Assembly (NCBI GenBank): GCA_009838595.1
Contig: VXRI01000161.1
Location: forward strand, 1-6,336
Source: Chloroflexota bacterium
GTDB lineage: Bacteria > Chloroflexota > Dehalococcoidia > Lucifugimonadales > JADFKI01
Length of the DNA: 6,336 nt
Direction of reading: 5' to 3'
Each line of letters begins with the position of its first letter. Position 1 is the first letter of the stretch. This document shows positions 1 to 5,118 of this stretch, one piece after another. The notes under the pieces were generated by a model, which had not been told where the DNA came from, made no database searches, and saw only the letters and a list, made by a program, of their open reading frames with translations. A program made the position numbers and the translations under genes.

Positions 1-34
1 GAGCACTGACGCATCAAATCAGAACAATTTTAAC

Positions 35-38
35 GGAG
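35..38 (+). promoter_or_regulatory. Ribosome binding site of leuB
   Basis: GGAG sits six bases before the ATG at 45 but only three before the in-frame TTG at 42. This spacing decides in favour of ATG 45, which gives a protein beginning [12 protein letters not shown]. Confidence 0.7.
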
Positions 39-44
39 AAGTTG

Positions 45-1142
45 ATGAACTATTCCATTACTGTGTTGCCGGGAGACGGCATTGGGCCTGAGGTTGTTGC
101 CGAAGCAGTCAAGGTGATGAACGCCGTCGGCAATCGCTTTGGCCATATCTTCGACACGGGCTACGGCAGGGTCGGCGGCAACGCGATCGACGATTTCGGA
201 ACGCCCCTGCCGGATGAGACGGTCGAGATGTGCAGCGAGACGGATGGCATATTGTTCGGAGCGGTCGGCGGGCCCAAGTGGGACGACCCGCGCGCGCCGA
301 CACACCCTGAAGACGGCATACTAGCCATCCGCAAAAGCCTTGGCCTATTTGCCAACCTGCGCCCGGTCAAGGTCTATCCGCAGCTGATAAACTCCAGCCC
401 GATTAAGCCGCACCTGCTCGAAGGCGTGGACATGATTATCGTACGCGAGTTGACGGGCGGATTATATTTCGCCAAACCCAAGAAGCGCTGGGACACTTCG
501 CGGGGACGGCGCGGCGTGGATACGCTTAAGTACACTGAGCAGGAAATCGCGCGCATCGTTCGCGTGGGCTTCGAGCTGGCGCAAGGCCGCCGTAAGCGTC
601 TGACATCCGTGGACAAAGCGAATGTGCTCGAAACCGGCAGGCTTTGGCGCGAAATTGCCACCGAAATCGGCGAAGAATATCCCGATGTCGAACTTGAGCA
701 TGTACTGGTTGACGCGGCGTCGATGCAACTGATTAATAATCCGGCGCACTTCGATGTCATCGTGGCAGAGAATACATTCGGCGACATTCTGACAGATGAA
801 GCGTCCGTGCTTGCGGGATCAATGGGCATGCTGCCGTCTGCGAGCCTGTCCGGGCTGCCAAATCCGAGCGGTCGCGGCAAGCGTCCTGTCAGCCTTTACG
901 AGCCGATTCACGGCAGCGCTCCGGACATTGCCGGTCGGGGCATCGCGAATCCACTCGGCACCATCCTGAGCATGGCGTCGATGCTGCGCTACTCGCTGGG
1001 GCTCGACGATGAAGCGGACGCCGTAGAGCAGTCTGTCGAAGGCGTCCTAGCGGAGGGTTACCGCACGCCGGACATTGCCGGAGACGGCGGCGAAGTCTGC
1101 CGCACGACCGAGATGGGTGATGTTATCGCCGGCCGCGTGTAG
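45..1142 (+). CDS. leuB: 3-isopropylmalate dehydrogenase (LeuB)
   Basis: Cytoplasmic enzyme of leucine biosynthesis: NAD-dependent oxidation and decarboxylation of 3-isopropylmalate to 2-oxoisocaproate. Family features are visible throughout the 365 residues, a normal length. The N-terminus has [10 protein letters not shown] (8-17). The substrate arginines lie in [13 protein letters not shown] (R96, R106) and VRELTGG (R134), followed by Y141. Catalytic K191 is in VDKANVLE. The metal-binding aspartates are D223 (VDAASMQL), D247 and D251 ([10 protein letters not shown]). The NAD loop [15 protein letters not shown] (289-303) has D294, the residue type expected for NAD rather than NADP. The frame is open to the left edge and a TTG lies at 42, but the ATG at 45 has GGAG six bases upstream and fits the usual family N-terminus. 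No promoter is visible in the 44 upstream bases, so it may be a downstream member of a leu operon. Isocitrate or tartrate dehydrogenases are relatives, but the RELTGG and NAD-loop signatures favour LeuB. Confidence 0.96.
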   Translation: MNYSITVLPGDGIGPEVVAEAVKVMNAVGNRFGHIFDTGYGRVGGNAIDDFGTPLPDETVEMCSETDGILFGAVGGPKWDDPRAPTHPEDGILAIRKSLGLFANLRPVKVYPQLINSSPIKPHLLEGVDMIIVRELTGGLYFAKPKKRWDTSRGRRGVDTLKYTEQEIARIVRVGFELAQGRRKRLTSVDKANVLETGRLWREIATEIGEEYPDVELEHVLVDAASMQLINNPAHFDVIVAENTFGDILTDEASVLAGSMGMLPSASLSGLPNPSGRGKRPVSLYEPIHGSAPDIAGRGIANPLGTILSMASMLRYSLGLDDEADAVEQSVEGVLAEGYRTPDIAGDGGEVCRTTEMGDVIAGRV

Positions 1143-1160
1143 GCGAATACAGACATTCAA

Positions 1161-1183
1161 ACTTGCAAGTGTTGTTAGCAAGT
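1161..1183 (+). other. Hairpin 18 bases after the leuB stop
   Basis: ACTTGC (1161-1166) pairs perfectly with GCAAGT (1178-1183) across an 11-base loop. The first ten bases (1161-1170, ACTTGCAAGT) are themselves a perfect palindrome, so two alternative pairings exist. The position just past leuB suggests a transcript 3' end. There is no following run of T, so it is not a canonical intrinsic terminator. Confidence 0.3.
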
Positions 1184-1243
1184 CAGATGGATACGCTGTC
1201 GAAAATTGGATATTCTCAGCGTGCGTTGGTTTTCATATTCATC

Positions 1244-1262
1244 ATTCCCGTACAGGCGGAAT
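1244..1262. repeat. Degenerate REP-like palindrome
   Basis: ATTCC (1244-1248) and GGAAT (1258-1262) form an inverted repeat around a short GC-containing centre, followed by CCACG. This resembles a decayed copy of the ATTCCCGC...GCGGGAATCC intergenic palindromes dispersed in many bacterial genomes. Only this one recognisable copy is in the window, so a repeat family is inferred, not seen. The rest of the gap (1143-1419) holds no convincing gene. It does contain a 5-bp hairpin TGCCG/CGGCA at 1378-1392, just upstream of the next gene's ribosome binding site. Confidence 0.3.
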
Positions 1263-1419
1263 CCACGCGGTTGCCGGGGGCCATTATTGCAGCACCAACA
1301 CACTGAGAACGTCGATTAGTGAATCCCTTTGAAGCCTGAGGCAAGTGTATAGTGGTGTTTGAATCAATCGGTTATACTGCCGGCTGACGGCATAGTTCGC
1401 GGACTGCGGAGGCGGCGCA

Positions 1420-2556
1420 ATGACTACGACACAGCACTACGATGCCATCGTGATCGGTCTGGGCGGTATGGGCAGCGCTACGCTGTATCAGCTGGCGCAG
1501 CGAGGCAAATTCGTGTTGGGCATCGAACGGTTCGGCATCGCGCATGACAAGGGTTCCTCGCACGGCGTAACGCGCATCATCCGACTGGCATATCACGAAC
1601 ACCCGTCGTATGTGCCGCTGATGCGCCGCGCCTACGAACTCTGGCGCGACCTCGAAAGCGCGGCGGACGAACAGATTTTGCACATCACTGGCTCGATAGA
1701 CGCCGGCCCGCCGGACGGATCGAACTTCAACGGCTCGCTGCTGTCCTGCGAAGAGCACGACCTGCCGCACGATGTGCTGACAAGCACCGAGCTTACGAAG
1801 CGCTTCCCAGCCTACCGCCTGCCCTCCGACACGATGGCGGTGTATCAGGGCGATGGAGGTTTTCTGTTGCCGGAGCGGTGCATATCGCTGTTCGTGGAGC
1901 GCGCGCAGGCATTAGGCGCCGTCGTCCAAACGGGCGAGCGAACATTGGAGTGGCAGCCAACCACAAACGGCGTGCGCGTGCGAACGGACAGGGGCGAGTA
2001 CGAAGCCGAAACACTAGTCATCTGCGCCGGCGCATGGGCGTACAGACTACTGCCTGCTTTGGGCGCGGCAGCAGTTCCGGAACGGCAAGCTCTAGCATGG
2101 TTTGAAACGCTGCAGCCGTGGCTATACACACCTGATGCGTTCCCTGTCTTCAATCTAGTCGTGGACGAAGGGCAGTTCTACGGCTTCCCTGAGTTCGGCA
2201 TTCCCGGCTTCAAGCTCGGCAAATATCATCACTTCTTCGAGGATGTTGACCCGGACACTATCGACCGCGAGCCAAACGCCGCTGACGAAGCAGTGCTGCG
2301 AGACTTCACCGAAAAGTATTTCCCCGCAGCCGCGGGTGCGACATCATCGATGAAAGTGTGTATGTTCACCAACAGCCCTGACGAACACTTCATCATCGAC
2401 TGCCTGCCCGACGCGCCGCAGGTCTCGGTTGCGGCGGGATTCTCCGGGCATGGGTTCAAATTCTCCGCCGTCGTAGGCGAAATTATGGCAGACCTAGCAC
2501 TAGACGGCGCGACAAGACATGACATCGGGATGTTCAAACTGGCGAGGTTCGACTGA
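1420..2556 (+). CDS. FAD-dependent amine oxidase, sarcosine oxidase / N-methyltryptophan oxidase family
   Basis: A 378-residue flavoenzyme of the monomeric sarcosine oxidase (MSOX/SolA) branch of the DAO superfamily, a typical length. Members oxidise secondary amino acids such as sarcosine or N-methyl amino acids with oxygen, giving the demethylated amine, formaldehyde and peroxide. The FAD Rossmann motif is IVIGLGGMGSATLYQLAQRG (10-29), with E36 at the end of the second strand. HGVTRIIRLAYHE (48-60) carries R52 and E60, matching MSOX R49 and E57. FYGFPEFGIPGFKLG carries K265, the residue used for oxygen activation in MSOX. KVCMFTNSPDEHFIID carries C314, the expected site of covalent 8-alpha-S-cysteinyl FAD attachment. 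GFSGHGFKFS (with K347) closes the active site. There is no signal peptide, so it is cytoplasmic. GGAGG at 1408-1412, seven bases before the ATG, supports the start. The gene stands alone, converging with the next one over 106 bases without an obvious terminator. The substrate is not determined. Confidence 0.9.
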   Translation: MTTTQHYDAIVIGLGGMGSATLYQLAQRGKFVLGIERFGIAHDKGSSHGVTRIIRLAYHEHPSYVPLMRRAYELWRDLESAADEQILHITGSIDAGPPDGSNFNGSLLSCEEHDLPHDVLTSTELTKRFPAYRLPSDTMAVYQGDGGFLLPERCISLFVERAQALGAVVQTGERTLEWQPTTNGVRVRTDRGEYEAETLVICAGAWAYRLLPALGAAAVPERQALAWFETLQPWLYTPDAFPVFNLVVDEGQFYGFPEFGIPGFKLGKYHHFFEDVDPDTIDREPNAADEAVLRDFTEKYFPAAAGATSSMKVCMFTNSPDEHFIIDCLPDAPQVSVAAGFSGHGFKFSAVVGEIMADLALDGATRHDIGMFKLARFD

Positions 2557-2662
2557 CGAATTGGCGCGGCGTTCAGGGCATCATACGCACTATACGACTG
2601 AATGGCGAGTTATCATCGATACAGACAGCGCTTCTTGATACGCCTAATTTGACGCCTTCATG

Positions 2663-3811
2663 TCAAGAAAACCGCTCAAGGCGATACGGCGATAGAACAG
2701 CATCGACGGCCGTGCCGTCGCATATTTCCAGCATCGAGAGTTGGCTTATCAGAGGCGCTAGTGTTACTCCACTGTGTGTTAGGGCGATGTATAGATTTGG
2801 CGCTTCTTGCGTGAAGCCCATTATTGGATAGCCGTCTAGCGGCATTGGTCGCCAGCCGACCGGAACTGGCACCGCCCTTGCACCATTGAGCGCGGGCAAG
2901 AACCGGCGCGCGCGGTCTAGCAGATCATCCGCGTGCGCTTGGCTATCGTCTTCTGCCAAGCTTTCCTGATTGCCTTCCCCTATCATCATCCTGCCGTCAG
3001 AGCACTGCCGAATGTGAATCTCTTGCCGCCCGTCTGCCGATGCAGGCGCATAGATGACCGGCACACTTTGCAGCACACGCGGCAGTGGATTCGTGCGAAA
3101 TACCACACCCGGACTCCGATATAGCGGCACACGCACGCCTGCCATCGCGGCGAGCGGTGTAACATCTGTGCCGGCAGCGAGCGCTACGGTATCGCATTCG
3201 ATTGCGCCGGATGTCGTTTCGACTGCCTTTACACTGCCATCGCGCGATTGGCTCAGCCCGACGACTTCCGTGTTCGTCAGAACTGTCCCGCCAAGCTCTG
3301 ACAGACGGCGCACGCACGCATCGACGACCAATTGCGGCTCGACCTGCGCCTCGTTCTCGCTATACTCTGCGGCGACTGCACTATCCACAGCAAGCGCCGG
3401 CTCAAGATCTTGCAACTCTGACGTGCTGATGAGACGCGACGGGTATCCCCACGCCTGCATTTGCCTTACTTCAGACTCGAGTCGCTCCGCGCCTTCCGGC
3501 TCGGTCACCCACGACATTTTGCCGCCCCAGCGCAGTCCCACGCTCGCGCTGTCGCCGTCGTCCGCAATTTTCGCGGCGAACTGCTCCCACATATCCATGG
3601 AGCGGCGGTTTAGGTTGTGGTAGTCTAGCGGCGCTTTTAGACTGGCGTTAATCCATGCGAAGCTGTGGCTAGAGGCGCCGCTACCGGGCGACGCCTTGTC
3701 GATGAGTGTGACGGCGAATCCGCGCGCCGCTATCCTGTAGGCGATGCTCGCACCCACGATGCCTGCGCCTACAACCGCCACACGCGAACTGCCATTGTGC
3801 CAGTTTGGCAT
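2663..3811 (-). CDS. FAD-dependent oxidoreductase, DAO/DadA family
   Basis: A 382-residue member of the DAO superfamily (glycine oxidase/D-amino acid dehydrogenase-like), which typically oxidises amino acids or other amines at an FAD centre. The dinucleotide-binding segment is VAVVGAGIVGASIAYRIAAR (11-30), with D38 ending the second strand (VTLID). It is followed by SPGSGASSHSFAWIN (41-55), the usual FAD-contact region. The C-terminal signature is RPMPLDGYPIMG (321-332) and then THSGVTLAPLI near 345-355, as in functional family members. I see no signal peptide or membrane segment, and no equivalent of the Cys that anchors FAD in its convergent neighbour, so FAD is probably non-covalent. The frame is open to an ATG at 3838, but the ATG at 3811 has AGGAG eight bases upstream and removes an unsupported nine-residue extension. 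It is divergent from the decarboxylase-like gene and shares its control region. Identity at superfamily level is secure; the substrate is unknown. Confidence 0.88.
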   Translation of the reverse strand: MPNWHNGSSRVAVVGAGIVGASIAYRIAARGFAVTLIDKASPGSGASSHSFAWINASLKAPLDYHNLNRRSMDMWEQFAAKIADDGDSASVGLRWGGKMSWVTEPEGAERLESEVRQMQAWGYPSRLISTSELQDLEPALAVDSAVAAEYSENEAQVEPQLVVDACVRRLSELGGTVLTNTEVVGLSQSRDGSVKAVETTSGAIECDTVALAAGTDVTPLAAMAGVRVPLYRSPGVVFRTNPLPRVLQSVPVIYAPASADGRQEIHIRQCSDGRMMIGEGNQESLAEDDSQAHADDLLDRARRFLPALNGARAVPVPVGWRPMPLDGYPIMGFTQEAPNLYIALTHSGVTLAPLISQLSMLEICDGTAVDAVLSPYRLERFS

Positions 3812-3819
3812 AAGTACGA

Positions 3820-3824
3820 CTCCT
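3820..3824 (-). promoter_or_regulatory. Ribosome binding site deciding the start of the DAO-family gene
   Basis: On the minus strand AGGAG lies eight bases before the ATG at 3811. The alternative in-frame ATG at 3838 has no purine-rich sequence upstream and would lie almost at the predicted transcription start, so 3811 is preferred. Confidence 0.7.
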
Positions 3825-3846
3825 GCTTGCCAGTACATGTTTGGCG

Positions 3847-3875
3847 AATATGCTTGGTGAAATTGATGCTATCAA
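3847..3875 (-). promoter_or_regulatory. Candidate promoter of the DAO-family gene
   Basis: On the minus strand TTGATA (3875-3870, 5 of 6 to the -35 consensus) is separated by 17 bases from CATATT (3852-3847, 4 of 6 to the -10 consensus). Transcription would begin near 3840, giving a leader of about 29 bases that contains the AGGAG site. This is a sequence match only. Confidence 0.4.
3863..3875. promoter_or_regulatory. 13-base palindrome, candidate operator
   Basis: TTGAT-GCT-ATCAA is a perfect 5-base inverted repeat around three bases. It overlaps the candidate -35 element of the minus-strand oxidoreductase gene and lies upstream of the plus-strand promoter. That is a natural position for a regulator controlling both divergent genes. 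No regulator gene is in the window, and AT-rich palindromes of this size arise by chance, so the role is inferred. Confidence 0.3.
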
Positions 3876-3907
3876 AATTATTTTTAACCGGAATTTTGAC
3901 CTGACTG

Positions 3908-3936
3908 TTGGTATGCGTGATTACTTGGAATATAAT
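3908..3936 (+). promoter_or_regulatory. Promoter of the decarboxylase-like gene
   Basis: TTGGTA (3908-3913, 4 of 6 to consensus) is followed after exactly 17 bases by a perfect TATAAT (3931-3936), in the AT-rich divergent intergenic region. Transcription would begin near 3943, leaving a leader of about 47 bases before the ATG at 3990. This is the best sigma-70-type promoter in the window. Confidence 0.6.
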
Positions 3937-3989
3937 GTCGCAGTGCGTAACAACAATACCATACATTGAACTGAACGGGAGACAAGAAA

Positions 3990-4925
3990 ATGGGCGACAC
4001 GACTTTGACATTTGCGCTTGGCAATTACGGGCATACTAAGCCGCTTAAGGATGGCAGCGTAACATCGAGCAGGTTCGGCATGGCGCACAAGGAAATCACA
4101 CCTGTGCCGATGATATTCCGGCGGATGGTGCGCGCGCTTGAGTTCGATGTCGCGGAGATGGCGCTGGCGACATACTTGTGCTCGCGCGCGCGCGGTAAGC
4201 GATTCACCGCGCTACCGATATTCCTGACGCACGACTTCTATCACGGCGGCATACTGGTCAACAAGAACTCGGACATCAGCACACCGAAGGACCTTGAAGG
4301 CTGCAGAGTCGGCGTTCGCAGCTATACTCTAACGCCGGGCGTATGGACGCGCTCCATACTGCAACACGAGCACGGCGTGGACTTGGACGCCGTAACATGG
4401 GTGTTGTCAGGCGACGAGCATGTCGAAGAGTTCGTCGAGCCGTCGAATGTGGAATCGTCGGCAAACGGCGATCTCGCCGACATGCTACTTTCAGGAGAGG
4501 TAGATGCGACAATAGGCGCAGGTCCGATTGATTCGGACTATGTGCAGCCGATGTTCCCTGACGCGCCGCAGTTGGATGCTGCGTGGCATGAGAAGACCGG
4601 CGTGTACCCTATCAGCCATCTGCTCGTAGTGAAGGACGACCTGCTGGAAGGCATGGATAACATCTCGCACGAACTCTACGGCATGTTCAGCGAGGCGAAG
4701 GCGCCGTATGTGGAGCGCTTGCAATCCGGCGAGGCATCAGAACCGGGGGATCAGAGCTTCCTCGCGCGAGCCGAAATCGTGAATGGCGACCCTATCCCTT
4801 ACGGCTACGAAAGCGCCCGCCACACGCTCGAAACATTCATAGCACACAACGTCGAACAAGGCGTAATTCCCGCCCCCGTGGACTCGGAAACACTGTTCCC
4901 CGAAGATACGCTGAAGCTGGTGTAG
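3990..4925 (+). CDS. 4,5-dihydroxyphthalate decarboxylase-like protein (type 2 periplasmic-binding fold)
   Basis: A 311-residue protein resembling the Pht5 family of 4,5-dihydroxyphthalate decarboxylases, which remove a carboxylate from dihydroxyphthalate to give protocatechuate. These are built on the same two-lobed fold as ABC-transporter binding proteins of the NMT1/TauA type. Family-like segments are LTFALGNYGHTKPLKDG (6-22), the FRRMVRALEFDVAEMALATY block (43-62), LPIFLTHDFYHGGILVNKNS (75-94), and DLEGCRVGVRSYTLTPGVWT (101-120) followed by SILQHEHGVD. GEVDATIGAG later in the chain matches the second-lobe ligand region. The N-terminus has no signal peptide or lipobox, so a cytoplasmic enzyme or sensor fits better than a secreted binding protein. 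No transporter genes flank it. GGGAG at 3977-3981, eight bases before the ATG, supports the start. Many relatives carry this label without demonstrated activity, so the substrate is uncertain. Confidence 0.75.
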   Translation: MGDTTLTFALGNYGHTKPLKDGSVTSSRFGMAHKEITPVPMIFRRMVRALEFDVAEMALATYLCSRARGKRFTALPIFLTHDFYHGGILVNKNSDISTPKDLEGCRVGVRSYTLTPGVWTRSILQHEHGVDLDAVTWVLSGDEHVEEFVEPSNVESSANGDLADMLLSGEVDATIGAGPIDSDYVQPMFPDAPQLDAAWHEKTGVYPISHLLVVKDDLLEGMDNISHELYGMFSEAKAPYVERLQSGEASEPGDQSFLARAEIVNGDPIPYGYESARHTLETFIAHNVEQGVIPAPVDSETLFPEDTLKLV

Positions 4926-4927
4926 GC

Positions 4928-4958
4928 GGCGGCGGATACGATGGCGATGGCGGCGGAT
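4928..4958 (+). repeat. GGCGGCGGAT direct repeat after the decarboxylase-like gene
   Basis: GGCGGCGGAT occurs at 4928-4937 and again at 4949-4958, with GATGGC units between them, a short GC-rich low-complexity tract starting two bases past the stop codon. The reading frame stays open for 22 codons after the TAG and gives Ala-rich sequence. Family proteins do not need this tail, so the stop is taken as real. Confidence 0.4.
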
Positions 4959-5006
4959 TCCCGATTTGTCTTCCGGCAGCCCTGCCATTGAGCATGTCAG
5001 ATAAGG

Positions 5007-5046
5007 AATTGTCCGCCTTGTTGTGAGAGGAATTATCCAATTGTCC
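5007..5046. repeat. Three copies of AATTRTCC in the convergent intergenic gap
   Basis: AATTGTCC (5007-5014), AATTATCC (5031-5038) and AATTGTCC (5039-5046) lie in register: the last two are tandem and the first is 24 bases, three repeat lengths, upstream. The first two are extended to GGAATT(G/A)TCC. GTTGTG (5020-5025) and CACAAC (5048-5053) could pair around the tandem copies. Function unknown; the gap lies between two gene ends, so a promoter operator is unlikely. The rest of 4926-5118 contains no gene I can support. Confidence 0.4.
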
Positions 5047-5082
5047 ACACAACCTAGCTCAGGCGTGGTCGAAGTGCTTACT

Positions 5083-5116
5083 GCGACTATCGCTTCACTT
5101 GAGCGACAAGAGTCGT
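5083..5116 (-). other. Imperfect hairpin just downstream of leuS
   Basis: CGACT (5084-5088) and TCGCT (5090-5094) pair with AGTCG (5111-5115) and AGCGA (5102-5106), making a two-part stem with a 1-by-4 internal loop and a 7-base terminal loop. One outer G-T pair can be added. It starts within three bases of the leuS stop, so it may mark or protect the leuS transcript 3' end. No T-run follows on either strand, so it is not a standard intrinsic terminator. Confidence 0.3.
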
Positions 5117-5118
5117 CT

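Noticed and set aside
374..880. Open frame of 168 codons antisense to leuB
   Set aside because: It lies wholly inside a strongly conserved leuB, is Ser/Arg/Pro-rich and resembles no family; it is a shadow of the GC-rich codon pattern.
1075..1332. Plus-strand frame running from the end of leuB into the gap
   Set aside because: It starts inside leuB in another frame and the intergenic part has no domain or conserved-looking sequence.
1373..1378. TATACT as a -10 element for the sarcosine-oxidase-family gene
   Set aside because: No acceptable -35 hexamer lies 16 to 18 bases upstream and there is no extended -10 TG, so a promoter cannot be supported.
3054..3623. Open frame of 189 codons antisense to the DAO-family gene
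   Set aside because: The opposite strand carries clear FAD-binding and C-terminal DAO motifs; this frame is Ser/Thr-rich without recognisable motifs.
4975..4986. GGCA/TGCC mini-hairpin as a terminator of the decarboxylase-like gene
   Set aside because: The stem is only four pairs and no T-run follows.
4926..4991. Stop-codon readthrough extension of the decarboxylase-like protein
   Set aside because: The frame stays open for 22 codons, but the added sequence is low-complexity and the protein already reaches normal family length.
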